Source of the DNA: Arthrobacter pigmenti
Lineage (GTDB): Bacteria; Actinomycetota; Actinomycetes; Actinomycetales; Micrococcaceae
Assembly: GCF_011927905.1 (NCBI RefSeq)
Contig: NZ_JAATJL010000001.1
Coordinates: 2,232,001-2,296,000, forward strand
Length of the DNA stretch: 64,000 nt
Reading direction: 5' to 3'
Shown: positions 39,050 through 48,096 of the stretch, in pieces
Position numbering within the stretch: the first letter of the stretch is position 1
How the letters are laid out: the number at the start of each line of letters is the position of its first letter
The notes under the pieces: generated by a model
What the model was told of the DNA's origin: nothing
The model's database searches: none
The model's input: the letters and a program-made list of their open reading frames with translations, nothing else
Program-made: the position numbers and the translations under genes

Positions 39050-39179
39050 GCGCTTAAGGGTACCTGTGCTGTGCGAACCCGTCGGAGCCGGTGCGCTGAG
39101 TGGAATTTGGTGCGGGTTCTGCGGAATGTGGCGCAGACGGCGCGTCAGCACGTGGATGACGTGTATTAGGGTTTGATTT

Positions 39180-40712
39180 GTGCCGTATTCGCATCTGGAT
39201 CTGAGCAACCGGGATTCCCAATCCCAGCTCACCGCTGCGCTCGAGGGCCTCCGGGAAGAACTGGAGCTGCACGCCGAGTTCCCGCCGGAGGTGCGCGAGG
39301 AGGCACAGCGGGCTGTGGAGCAGCAGGTGCTGCCGGAGCGGGATCTGACCGCTTTGGGCTTCATCACCGTGGACCCGCTCGGTTCCACCGATCTGGACCA
39401 GGCTTTCCACCTCGAACGGCATGCGGCCGGCTACCGTGTCTGGTACGCCATTGCGGATGTGCCCTCTTTCGTTGCACCGGGAGGCGCCATCGACGCCGAA
39501 GCACGACGGCGGGGCCAGACGATGTACGCGCCCGACGGTCGAATCTCCCTTCATCCGGAAGTCATTGCAGAGGATGCCGCCAGCCTGCTACCCGGTCGCA
39601 ACCGTTCGGCGTACGTCTGGGAGTTCGTCCTCGATGCCGCCGCCCGAGTGGAGTCCGTCGTCGTCGAACGCGCTGTGATCCGCAGCCGCGCACAGCTGAC
39701 TTATGAGCAGGTGCAGGAGGACATCGATTCAGGCGGAGCCGCCGAGAACCTCACACTGCTCAAGGAGATCGGAAACCTGCGGATCGGGCTGGAAAAGGAA
39801 CGTGGAGGAGCAAGCCTCAACCTCCCCGAACAGGAGATCGCGCACGACGGCGAGAGGTACTTCATTCTCGCTCGTCCCCCGTTGCCTGCGGAGGACTGGA
39901 ATGCCCAGCTTTCCCTGATGACCGGGATGGCGGCTGCGGAAATCATGCTCAAGGGCGGTGTGGGAATCCTGCGCACCATGCCGGCACCGGATGAAACCTC
40001 GCTCGCCCGCTTCCGGCACCAGGCGCGTGCTCTGGGACGTGCCTGGCCGCACGATCTCCCCTACGGCGAGTTCCTGCGCAGCCTGGACACCACCGACCCG
40101 CGGCAGCTTTCCCTGATGCACGCGGCGGCTTCCCTGTTCCGGGGGGCGGGTTACACCGCGTTCGACGGCGAACTCCCGGAAGCCGTGGAGCAGGCGGCCA
40201 TCGCTGCGCCCTACGCCCACACCACCGCTCCCCTACGGCGGCTCGTAGACCGGTTTGTCCTCATCACGTGTGAGGCGCTGTGCGCCGGACGGGATGTGCC
40301 CTCCTGGGTGCGGGATGCGCTTCCTGAACTGAATTCTCTGATGTCTTCGTCGAACCAATTGGCGTCGCGGCTGGAGAGCGGCGCGATTGCCGCGGTTGAG
40401 GCCGCACTGCTCAGCAATCGCGTAGGGGAGGAGTTTCCCGCCGTCGTGATCACGGGGTCCAAACCGCCCAACCCGCCCAACGGGACCAGCGGCAAAAACG
40501 GAAACAACAACGGGAACGGGAGTCCGCACGGTGTCATCCAGATTGCCGAGCCCGCGGTCGAAGGACGCTGCGACGGCGTGATGACGGCCGGTGAGGAAGT
40601 CCGGGTTCGGCTGGTGGCTGCGGACATCGACCGGCGGGAAGTTCGCTTTGAGCTGGCGGAAGGCGCGACTCAGGAGGCGCCGTCGTCGGAAAGCAAGCGG
40701 GCAGCAGGGTAG
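39180..40712 (+). CDS. RNB-domain (RNase II/R family) ribonuclease
   Basis: A 510-residue exoribonuclease-like protein. The catalytic aspartates are in VDPLGSTDLDQAF, and the RNB C-terminal signature AHTTAPLRRLVDRF is present. At ~510 residues it is shorter than RNase R (~800) and lacks recognisable N-terminal cold-shock domains. A Gly/Asn/Pro-rich linker (GSKPPNPPNGTSGKNGNNNG, about residues 441-460) interrupts the region before a small C-terminal OB-like segment (VEGRCDGVMTAGEEVRVRL). It should degrade RNA 3' to 5'. GTG start. Confidence 0.88.
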   Translation: MPYSHLDLSNRDSQSQLTAALEGLREELELHAEFPPEVREEAQRAVEQQVLPERDLTALGFITVDPLGSTDLDQAFHLERHAAGYRVWYAIADVPSFVAPGGAIDAEARRRGQTMYAPDGRISLHPEVIAEDAASLLPGRNRSAYVWEFVLDAAARVESVVVERAVIRSRAQLTYEQVQEDIDSGGAAENLTLLKEIGNLRIGLEKERGGASLNLPEQEIAHDGERYFILARPPLPAEDWNAQLSLMTGMAAAEIMLKGGVGILRTMPAPDETSLARFRHQARALGRAWPHDLPYGEFLRSLDTTDPRQLSLMHAAASLFRGAGYTAFDGELPEAVEQAAIAAPYAHTTAPLRRLVDRFVLITCEALCAGRDVPSWVRDALPELNSLMSSSNQLASRLESGAIAAVEAALLSNRVGEEFPAVVITGSKPPNPPNGTSGKNGNNNGNGSPHGVIQIAEPAVEGRCDGVMTAGEEVRVRLVAADIDRREVRFELAEGATQEAPSSESKRAAG

Positions 40713-41012
40713 ACTTGACTGCGTAGTAATGGATGCCCGGTCGTTTCAGTAATAATTCTTGCTTGCACTCCCGGTCCGTCGCAGTTCCAGGAACTTTCGT
40801 TCCCAACATGCGGCTTACCGGCGCAAACCGACCCGCAATACCTACGCGATCTTGAGTTTCCCAGCTCGAAGCGGACCGATCCGCTTCCGGGCCGCAGTTG
40901 ATAGCCCGCGATCGGCTTCCACTGGACGCCCTGTTCCACCCTGCTCCGGCGGGCCGTGACCGGCCCGGCGTTGAGCCCGGCGGCAGCAGTGCCTAATTGA
41001 ACGGTAGTAAGA
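40713..41012 (+). other. 300-bp untranslated leader/promoter region of the DEAD-box helicase gene
   Basis: No gene is supported here. Two clean hairpins occur: 40868-40875/40880-40887 (8 bp, loop CCGA) and 40950-40956/40961-40967 (7 bp, loop TGAC). A TTGACT lies at the very start, just after the RNB stop, but has no good -10 at the right distance. Long structured leaders are common on helicase mRNAs that respond to cold or RNA folding; that role is inference. Confidence 0.45.
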
Positions 41013-42620
41013 GTGACCACAGACAATCATCACCTCCATGCGGACAACAGCGACGACGAAATCTTCGTCGAGGAAACGCTGGTCAGCACCGAAGAACCCC
41101 ACCATGAAGCGGCCGAGACCTTCGCGGATTTCAAGGTCCGCGCCGACATCGTCGAGTCCCTTGCCGACGCTGGCATTGTGCACCCCTTCCCCATCCAGGC
41201 GATGACCCTGTCGATCGCCCTTGACGGCCACGACATCATCGGCCAGGCGAAGACCGGCACCGGCAAAACCCTGGGATTCGGTGTCCCCGCGCTTCAGCGC
41301 GTCGTCGGCCCGTCCGACGAAGGCTATGACCGCCTCCCCGCTCCGGGAGCCCCGCAGGCACTCGTGGTGGTTCCAACCCGCGAATTGGCCGTGCAGGTCG
41401 CGGATGACCTGACGAAGGCCGCGAAGAAGCGCAACGCCCGCATCGTGACCATCTATGGCGGCCGCGCCTACGAGCCACAGGTTGAGGCCCTGAAGAGGGG
41501 CACGGAGATTGTAGTCGGCACCCCCGGCCGCTTGATCGACCTGTACCGCCAGAAGATTCTGTCCCTGAAGAACGTCCGCATCGTTGTGCTGGACGAGGCC
41601 GACGAAATGCTGGACCTCGGGTTCCTGCCGGACGTCGAAACGCTCATGGCGGCTACTCCCTCGGTACGCCAGACGCTCCTTTTCTCAGCCACCATGCCCG
41701 GCCCGGTGGTCGCGATGGCCCGCCGCTACATGTCCCACCCCACGCACATCCGCGCGGCGGACCCGGAGGACGACGGCGCCACCAAGAAGGACATCCGCCA
41801 GGTCATCTACCGCGCGCACAACCTGGACAAGGACGAAGTGGTCGCACGGATCCTGCAGGCTCGGGGTCGCGGCCGGACCATCATCTTCACCAAGACCAAG
41901 CGGACCGCCGCGAAACTGTCGGAGGAACTCGTTGACCGCGGGTTCGCTGCCGGCGCGATCCACGGCGATCTCGGACAGGGTGCGCGTGAGCAGGCGCTGC
42001 GTGCGTTCCGTGGCGACAAGATCGATGTGCTGGTGGCTACAGAGGTTGCAGCGCGCGGCATCGACGTGGAGGACATTACCCACGTCATCAACTTCCAGTG
42101 CCCCGAGGATGAGAAAGCGTACCTTCACCGGGTGGGCCGCACCGGCCGTGCCGGCAAGAAGGGCACCGCCATCACGTTCGTGGACTGGGACGACGTGCCG
42201 AGGTGGGGCCTGATCAACAAGGCGTTGGGCCTGGATCAGGCAGAGCCTGTGGAAACCTACTCATCCTCCCCGCACCTGTACACCGACCTCGACATTCCCG
42301 AAGGCACCAAAGGCCGGCTTCCCCGAAGCCAGCGCACCCTCGCCGGCATCAATGCGGAGAAGATCGAGGATCTCGGCGAGACCGGCAAGAAGAACCGTTC
42401 GGCTTCAGGCTCCGGGTCCAGTGGACGCGGAGGCCGCAGCCGGCAGGGCGGCTCCGCGGAGAATGGCGGCGGCCGTCGTCGATCGGGTGGACCCGGGACA
42501 AATGGCGAGGAACGCACCGAGGGCGAGGCTTCCAAACCTGCTGACCGTCCGAAGCGGAACCGGAGCCGCACCCGCCGTCGTAACGGCGAGGTAGTTCCCA
42601 AGTCCGCTCCCGAGGCCTAA
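41013..42620 (+). CDS. DEAD-box ATP-dependent RNA helicase (RhlE-like)
   Basis: A 535-residue SF2 helicase. The Q motif region is FADFKVRADIVESL ... FPIQAMT, motif I is AKTGTGKT (79-86), motif II is VLDEADEM, motif III is SAT, and motif VI is HRVGRTGRAGK. The C-terminal ~100 residues are a Gly/Arg/Ser-rich basic tail suited to RNA binding. The family remodels structured RNA and RNP complexes in ribosome assembly or RNA decay. Its neighbour is an RNB ribonuclease, so they may cooperate. GTG start with a weak ribosome-binding site. M. tuberculosis counterpart is Rv3211 by context. Confidence 0.93.
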   Translation: MTTDNHHLHADNSDDEIFVEETLVSTEEPHHEAAETFADFKVRADIVESLADAGIVHPFPIQAMTLSIALDGHDIIGQAKTGTGKTLGFGVPALQRVVGPSDEGYDRLPAPGAPQALVVVPTRELAVQVADDLTKAAKKRNARIVTIYGGRAYEPQVEALKRGTEIVVGTPGRLIDLYRQKILSLKNVRIVVLDEADEMLDLGFLPDVETLMAATPSVRQTLLFSATMPGPVVAMARRYMSHPTHIRAADPEDDGATKKDIRQVIYRAHNLDKDEVVARILQARGRGRTIIFTKTKRTAAKLSEELVDRGFAAGAIHGDLGQGAREQALRAFRGDKIDVLVATEVAARGIDVEDITHVINFQCPEDEKAYLHRVGRTGRAGKKGTAITFVDWDDVPRWGLINKALGLDQAEPVETYSSSPHLYTDLDIPEGTKGRLPRSQRTLAGINAEKIEDLGETGKKNRSASGSGSSGRGGRSRQGGSAENGGGRRRSGGPGTNGEERTEGEASKPADRPKRNRSRTRRRNGEVVPKSAPEA

Positions 42621-42626
42621 AGCCCC

Positions 42627-43529
42627 GTGCAGGATGCGGCGGCCCCTCCGGCCTGGCGGCCGGACGGGCCAAACCTCGTTGTGGAGGCCAATAACGCCGA
42701 GTACCTTCCCGGTTTGCCGGACGGTGCATTCACGATGATTTATGTGGATCCGCCGTTCAACACGGGCCGCTCGCAGCGCAGGCAGCAGACCTCCATGGTG
42801 CGCAGTGCGCCCGGCGCCGGAGACCGCGTCGGCTTCAAAGGGCACAGCTATTCGACCGTCAAGGGGATTCTCGCCAGCTATGACGACGCCTTCGAGGACT
42901 ACTGGGAGTTCCTCGCGCCACGCCTCACCGAGGCGTGGCGGCTCCTGGCCGATGACGGCACGCTCTACGTGCACCTGGACTACCGGGAAGTGCACTACGC
43001 GAAGGTCATGCTTGACGCATTGTTCGGGCGGGATTGCTTCCTCAACGAGATCATCTGGGCCTATGACTACGGTGCCCGTGCGCGCCGCAAGTGGCCGGCC
43101 AAACACGACAACATCCTCGTGTACGTGAAGAACCCTGATCGCTACTACTTCAACAACGCCGACGTCGACAGGGAGCCGTACATGGCGCCCGGCCTGGTCA
43201 CCCCGGAGAAGGCTGCCCTCGGCAAGCTGCCAACGGATGTCTGGTGGCACACCATTGTCTCCCCCACCGGGCGGGAGAAAACGGGTTATCCCACCCAGAA
43301 ACCCGAGGGCCTCATCCGGCGCGCCGTGACGGCCAGCAGCAGGCCCGGGGACTGGGTGCTCGATTTCTTCGCCGGCTCCGGAACGCTGGGCGCTGTGGCC
43401 GGGAAACTTGGACGGCGGTTCGTGTGCATCGACAGTAACCGCCAGGCCATTGATGTCATGGAAAACCGGCTTGCCCCCTGGTGCGGAGCCGTTCAGCCAG
43501 CGGACGAGGAGCCGGCCGCTACCGGATGA
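42627..43529 (+). CDS. Orphan site-specific DNA methyltransferase (beta class, N4/N6)
   Basis: A 300-residue amino-methyltransferase of the N6_N4_Mtase family. The catalytic motif IV is DPPFNTG (DPPF at 41-44) and precedes the AdoMet-binding motif I FAGSGT (248-253), the beta-class order. TGYPTQKPEGLIRRAV is the usual motif X-like block. No restriction endonuclease, specificity subunit or mobility gene is adjacent. It starts six bases after the helicase stop, so the two are co-transcribed, and its end overlaps the convergent PHP gene by 11 bp. Target sequence is unknown; DPPF is compatible with adenine or N4-cytosine methylation. Confidence 0.88.
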   Translation: MQDAAAPPAWRPDGPNLVVEANNAEYLPGLPDGAFTMIYVDPPFNTGRSQRRQQTSMVRSAPGAGDRVGFKGHSYSTVKGILASYDDAFEDYWEFLAPRLTEAWRLLADDGTLYVHLDYREVHYAKVMLDALFGRDCFLNEIIWAYDYGARARRKWPAKHDNILVYVKNPDRYYFNNADVDREPYMAPGLVTPEKAALGKLPTDVWWHTIVSPTGREKTGYPTQKPEGLIRRAVTASSRPGDWVLDFFAGSGTLGAVAGKLGRRFVCIDSNRQAIDVMENRLAPWCGAVQPADEEPAATG

Positions 43530-44367
43530 CGCGGCTACCGGTCGCGAGCTGCTCCATACGCGACAGGACCTCGGGCCGTGTCAGGTTCTCGCCCAACCGG
43601 TTGGGTTTTCCCGTGCCGTGATAGTCACTCGATCCGGTAACCAGCAAGTCGTGTTGCGCGGCGATCGCGCGAAGCTCGCCCCGGCCCTCGTCGGGGTTGT
43701 CCCGGTGCTCGATCTCCAGCCCCAGGAGTCCTGCGCCGATCATCTCCTCCGTGACGCCGCGGTCCACGATACGTCCGCGTGAGGAGGCGACGGGATGGGC
43801 GAACACGGGGATCCCGCCCGCAGCGCGGACCAGTTCGACGGCGTCAGCCGGGTTCGGTGCGTAGTGGCTCACCCAGTACGGTGACCGGGCGCTGAGGATA
43901 TGCGCGAAGGCCTCGCTCCGGCTGGCAACAACCTTAAGCGCAACCAGCGTGTCCGCAATGTGTGGCCGGCCGATCGTCGCGCCAACAGCTACGTGCTCGA
44001 GCACGTGCGCCCAGGAAATTGGGTAGTCCACGGCAAGTTTCTCCACCATCCGTTCGGCCCGGGTCAGGCGGGCGTCCCGGGAACGTTCCACTTCCGCGAG
44101 GAGCGCCGGATGGGTGGGGTCATGCAGGTAGGACAGCACATGGACGCTGATGCCGGTGTCCGTCCGGCAGGACACCTCCATTCCGGGCACGAGCGCCAAC
44201 CCCAGTTCCCTGCTTGCGCGGCCTGCTTCCGCCCAACCGGCTGTCGAGTCATGGTCGGTGAGCGCAACCACGTCGAGTCCTGCGGCAGCGGCCGCGCGGA
44301 CCACGTCCGCTGGGCTTTCGGTGCCGTCGGACACCGTCGAGTGGGTGTGCAGGTCGATTCTCACCAA
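43519..44367 (-). CDS. PHP-domain metal-dependent phosphoesterase
   Basis: A 282-residue stand-alone PHP protein. Metal ligands are visible in DLHTHSTVSDG (His7, His9), LTDHDS, PGMEVSCR, and the C-terminal TGSSDYHG with its Asp/His pair. VFAHPVASSRG supplies another His. This architecture matches YciV/RNase AM-like 5'-3' exonucleases and nucleoside 3',5'-bisphosphate phosphatases, so a role in RNA end processing or pAp turnover is likely. ATG start; it converges with the DNA methyltransferase gene, sharing 11 bp. Confidence 0.88.
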   Translation of the reverse strand: MVRIDLHTHSTVSDGTESPADVVRAAAAAGLDVVALTDHDSTAGWAEAGRASRELGLALVPGMEVSCRTDTGISVHVLSYLHDPTHPALLAEVERSRDARLTRAERMVEKLAVDYPISWAHVLEHVAVGATIGRPHIADTLVALKVVASRSEAFAHILSARSPYWVSHYAPNPADAVELVRAAGGIPVFAHPVASSRGRIVDRGVTEEMIGAGLLGLEIEHRDNPDEGRGELRAIAAQHDLLVTGSSDYHGTGKPNRLGENLTRPEVLSRMEQLATGSRVIR

Positions 44368-44394
44368 ACAACTGTACGTCGGACAACTCCTAAG

Positions 44395-46221
44395 TCATTG
44401 TCCGGAACGCACGAGCTCAGCGTAGACCTGGCCTCCGTGCGGCCCCGGGTGAATTCCGTCGTCGGCAAAGTCCTGGACCTCGCCGGCTGCTTGGTTCCAG
44501 TCGCGGAGTTCCACGTTCTGCCGGGCTGCAGCAAAGGAGCGTAGCTTGTCGTTCACCGCGCCAACCCAGTCCCGCGGTCCGTGTGCCGTCACCAGGATCA
44601 GCCGTCGGTCCGGGCCGACAGCCCGCGCAAGGTCATCGAGTACCGACGGATCGAAATCGCCGTTCGTGCCGAGCCCGACGACGACAACCTGCCTCAGCAA
44701 CCCCTCACGTTCCAGCGCCTCAACCAGGGCTGGAGCCTCACCCATCTGCCGGCCGACCTCGGCACGCACATCGATCCCGGGCAGTTGCGCTACCAGCTGC
44801 GGCGCCGCGGCGAGCATGACCGAGTCGCCCAGCGCGGTCATGGCCGAGCCGTCGAGCACAGCGTGTTCGGATCCGGGCGGCTTGGGGGACGACGGCGGGT
44901 GCTGCGGATGAGCGGGCTGCACCGGAGCTGCGGACGGTGAAGGCGTGTGTTTCACCGCCGCTGCCGCTTGCCGTGCTGCCGCCTGTCCTGCTTCCAACTG
45001 TTCCTCGAGCTGCGTCGAGGGAGGCGAAACGGCAACCGCCGTACCTGCCAGGACCGATACCGAGGCAATGGCGGCGGTTCCGCTCACCAGGGCAGGCTGG
45101 ACGCTTCCGCCACGCCAGCGACCTAGGACGCCCCTTACAGAGCCCTTCAGCCCGTGAGCGAGGACCGGCTGCTCAAGATAGCGCCAGCTGGCGGCAGCGC
45201 ACATCAGCGTGAGTGGTACGACGACGGCGGCAGCCCATTGATCCGCGCCGGCGGGCAGCCAGCCACTCACGAGCACCGTCCATGGCCAGTGCCACAGATA
45301 GATTCCGTAGCTACGCCGGCCCACCCATTGCAGCGGCGCGCTCGCCAACCAACTCGCTGCGGGACCCGTTGCGTTGCGCAGTAGCGCCACTACGAGTACC
45401 GACACGGCGCTGAAGGCGAACATGCCGCCCTGGTACGCGGCAGCGCCATCGTCGTGCAGGATCAGGAAGAACAGCGTGAGCCCCAGCAGGGCTGCAGGAA
45501 GCACCATCCGTGCGGTCGCCGGTGGGACGACCACGGTGGTACGCCCGGCGGCCAGCGCCAGCCAGGCACCGAGGAGCAGACCGAAACCATGGGTATCGGT
45601 CCCGAAGTACAACCGGCTGGGATCGGCGCCCGGCGTGTATTGAAGACCCATCGCCAGGGCGCTCAGCACGGCCCCGCCCAGTGCGAGCGATGCCACCCAC
45701 AACGGAAGTGCAGCCCCAATCCGGCCTCCGCCGATTTTCCATAGGAGCAGCAGAAGCAGCGGCCACAGCAGATAGAACTGTTCCTCCACCGCGAGGGACC
45801 ACAGGTGCAGCAGCAACGGAGGCTCCGATTCCGCGAAGTACGAACCACCGGATGCGAGCTGCACCCAGTTTGTGCTGAAAGTCGCGGCGCCGGCGGCCTG
45901 GCTCTTGAGCGTGCGGTCCGCCTCGGTGGGAAAGAGCAGCACGAGTGTGAAGGCGACGAGGACCACGGGAACCAGTGCGGGAACAATCCGGCGGAGACGT
46001 CGAATCCAGAACCGTGCGAGGTCGAGGCGGCCGGTTATCCGTAGCTCTTCCAGCGCCAACCCGGTGATGAGGTAACCGCTGAGGACGAAGAACAGATCCA
46101 CACCCAGAAAACCCCCGGGCAGCCCTGCCGGAACGAGGTGGTAGGCGACGACGGCCGCAACAGCAACGGCTCTCAGTCCGTCCAGTGGCTTGTTGCGCGC
46201 TCTGGGCGTATTCGGTGGCAT
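44395..46221 (-). CDS. OatA-like membrane acyltransferase with SGNH domain
   Basis: A 608-residue protein. Residues ~10-380 form an acyltransferase-3 module of about ten to eleven membrane helices with the catalytic-type His in VVAYHLVPAGLPGGF and the FFVLSGYLIT and RRLRRIVPA blocks. After a Pro/Ala-rich linker comes an extracytoplasmic SGNH domain: ALGDSVM (Ser), GLGTNGDF (Gly/Asn), DDGIHPG (Asp/His). This layout matches peptidoglycan O-acetyltransferase OatA, although other surface glycans are possible substrates. ATG 46221 has AAGGA five bases upstream. Confidence 0.9.
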   Translation of the reverse strand: MPPNTPRARNKPLDGLRAVAVAAVVAYHLVPAGLPGGFLGVDLFFVLSGYLITGLALEELRITGRLDLARFWIRRLRRIVPALVPVVLVAFTLVLLFPTEADRTLKSQAAGAATFSTNWVQLASGGSYFAESEPPLLLHLWSLAVEEQFYLLWPLLLLLLWKIGGGRIGAALPLWVASLALGGAVLSALAMGLQYTPGADPSRLYFGTDTHGFGLLLGAWLALAAGRTTVVVPPATARMVLPAALLGLTLFFLILHDDGAAAYQGGMFAFSAVSVLVVALLRNATGPAASWLASAPLQWVGRRSYGIYLWHWPWTVLVSGWLPAGADQWAAAVVVPLTLMCAAASWRYLEQPVLAHGLKGSVRGVLGRWRGGSVQPALVSGTAAIASVSVLAGTAVAVSPPSTQLEEQLEAGQAAARQAAAAVKHTPSPSAAPVQPAHPQHPPSSPKPPGSEHAVLDGSAMTALGDSVMLAAAPQLVAQLPGIDVRAEVGRQMGEAPALVEALEREGLLRQVVVVGLGTNGDFDPSVLDDLARAVGPDRRLILVTAHGPRDWVGAVNDKLRSFAAARQNVELRDWNQAAGEVQDFADDGIHPGPHGGQVYAELVRSGQ

Positions 46222-46418
46222 AAGTCCTTCGGTGTGTGGCTTCCAGTTCCTTGCGCTGTTCGCAAGCCCCCGGGTTACCTTACAAAGCCTCCGGGTGCCC
46301 CGAAGGAAAATATCGATGGAATTCCCGTCAGGATCCGCTGGCAATTACCTGAGTGTTTTGCCCGGTGGACCGGTCTGGAGGGTTTTGCCCGCCAAGCCCC
46401 CAGTGAGACGATGGAACG

Positions 46419-48029
46419 GTGAGTACAGCAGAGAACACCCCATCCACAGCGACCACCACAGCTCCGGGCAACGGCGAAGACGCGACCCCCGTCACGCCGG
46501 AAGAACAGCCCCTTTCCAGCCGCAACGAGAACCGCTCACAGCGGCCGGACTCCGACGCCTTCAAAGCCTTCATGGGCTCAAAGTGGGCACCGAAGGCCAC
46601 CGAACTTCCCGCGGAGTCGGAAGTTGCAGGCTACGCAGCGCAGCGTCGGCTGAAGATTTCCCGGCTCTTCCCGGGCGAGCGCCTGGTCATTCCCGCCGGC
46701 CCGTTGAAGGTCCGGTCGAATGACACCGATTACCGTTTCCGGCCGCATTCGGCGTTCGCACACCTCACGGGCCTGGGCGTTGACCACGAGCCGGATGCAG
46801 TCCTCGTCTTCGAGCCCACGGAGGAAGGCAAGGGCGACGACGGCGGCAACCACCACGCCACGCTCTACTTCCGGGAACTGGCCGGCAGGGACAGCGCCGA
46901 GTTCTACGCGAACGCCCGCTACGGCGAGTTCTGGATCGGATCCAGGCTGTCCAGGGCTGAGGTCCGGGCGCTGCTGTCGCTGGAGACAGCTGACCTTGCC
47001 GACCTGGAGACCGCGGTGACCAAGGACGCCGGAGTTGTTGAGGTGGGAGGCATCCGTGTCCGCCTGCTGCGCGAAGTTGACCTCAACGCGGACGCGCTGG
47101 TTGACACGTCCCGGATCAACACCGGGGTGGACCTTGAAGCATCCGATGAGCTCGATGCCAAGCTGGCCGAGGCACTGTCCGAGCTCCGGCTCATCAAGGA
47201 TGAGTGGGAAGTCGAGCAGATGCGCAAGGCCGTGGCGGCAACCGTGAATGGCTTCCACGAAGTAGTCAAGGAACTTCCGCGCGCCATTTCGCACCCGCGC
47301 GGAGAGCGCGTCATCGAGGGCGCCTTCTTTGCCCGCGCCCGTGAAGAGGGTAACGATCTCGGCTATGACACCATCGCGGCGTCGGGAAACAACGCGACAG
47401 TCCTGCACTGGATCCGCAACAACGGCACGGTCAAGGCTGACGAGCTGCTGCTCCTAGACGCCGGTGTGGAGGCTGACAGTCTGTACACCGCCGACATCAC
47501 CCGCACCCTGCCCGTGAGCGGGAAGTACTCGGAGATCCAGCGGAAGGTCTACCAGGCGGTGCTGGACGCAGCCGATGCCGGCTTCGCCGCAGCCACGATC
47601 GGTACCAGGTTCCGCGAAGTGCACCAGGCCGCGATCACCGTCCTTGCGGAACGCCTGGACCAGTGGGGACTTCTGCCGGTATCACTCGGAGAGGTGCTCG
47701 CACCCGAGGGCCAGCACCACCGCCGGTGGATGCCGCACGGCACCAGCCACCACCTCGGGATGGACGTGCACGACTGCGCACAGGCGAAGCGCGAGCTGTA
47801 CCTTGACGGAACTCTGACCGAGGGCATGGTCTTCACCATCGAACCCGGCCTCTACTTCAAGGAAGAGGACCTCGCCGTTCCGGAGGAATACCGTGGCATC
47901 GGTGTGCGCATCGAAGATGACATCCTGATGACGGCGGACGGCCCGGTCAATCTCAGCGCCGCACTACCCAGGGAAGCGGACGACGTCGAAGCCTGGATGG
48001 CCGGTATCTTCAGCCCCACGGGCGAATAG
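46419..48029 (+). CDS. pepP: Xaa-Pro aminopeptidase (M24B family)
   Basis: A 536-residue aminopeptidase P. An N-terminal AMP_N domain follows a ~40-residue Thr/Glu-rich leader. The pita-bread metal site is complete: Asp in LLDAGVEADS, Asp in YTADITRT, His in GTSHHLGMDVHD, Glu in FTIEPGLYF and Glu in VRIEDD. It removes N-terminal residues preceding proline. GTG start. It diverges from the OatA-like gene and ends at a strong bidirectional terminator. Confidence 0.94.
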   Translation: MSTAENTPSTATTTAPGNGEDATPVTPEEQPLSSRNENRSQRPDSDAFKAFMGSKWAPKATELPAESEVAGYAAQRRLKISRLFPGERLVIPAGPLKVRSNDTDYRFRPHSAFAHLTGLGVDHEPDAVLVFEPTEEGKGDDGGNHHATLYFRELAGRDSAEFYANARYGEFWIGSRLSRAEVRALLSLETADLADLETAVTKDAGVVEVGGIRVRLLREVDLNADALVDTSRINTGVDLEASDELDAKLAEALSELRLIKDEWEVEQMRKAVAATVNGFHEVVKELPRAISHPRGERVIEGAFFARAREEGNDLGYDTIAASGNNATVLHWIRNNGTVKADELLLLDAGVEADSLYTADITRTLPVSGKYSEIQRKVYQAVLDAADAGFAAATIGTRFREVHQAAITVLAERLDQWGLLPVSLGEVLAPEGQHHRRWMPHGTSHHLGMDVHDCAQAKRELYLDGTLTEGMVFTIEPGLYFKEEDLAVPEEYRGIGVRIEDDILMTADGPVNLSAALPREADDVEAWMAGIFSPTGE

Positions 48030-48050
48030 GTTCGAACGGACCTGCAAACA

Positions 48051-48086
48051 AAGCGGGTGGGCAGCCGATTGGCTGCCCGTCCGCTT
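48051..48086. terminator. Bidirectional terminator between pepP and the GSP17M gene
   Basis: A 16-bp stem (48051-48066 with 48071-48086) includes two G-U wobbles and a GATT loop. T-rich tracts flank it on both strands (TTGTCTTG on plus, TTTGTTTGC on minus). It lies 22 bp after pepP and 11 bp before the end of the convergent GSP17M gene. Confidence 0.85.
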
Positions 48087-48096
48087 GTCTTGATGA

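Noticed and set aside
44380-44404. Terminator between the PHP and OatA-like genes
   Set aside because: A 7-bp inverted repeat (CGGACAA/TTGTCCG) is present, but it has an 11-base loop, overlaps the OatA-like stop codon and lacks a T-run.
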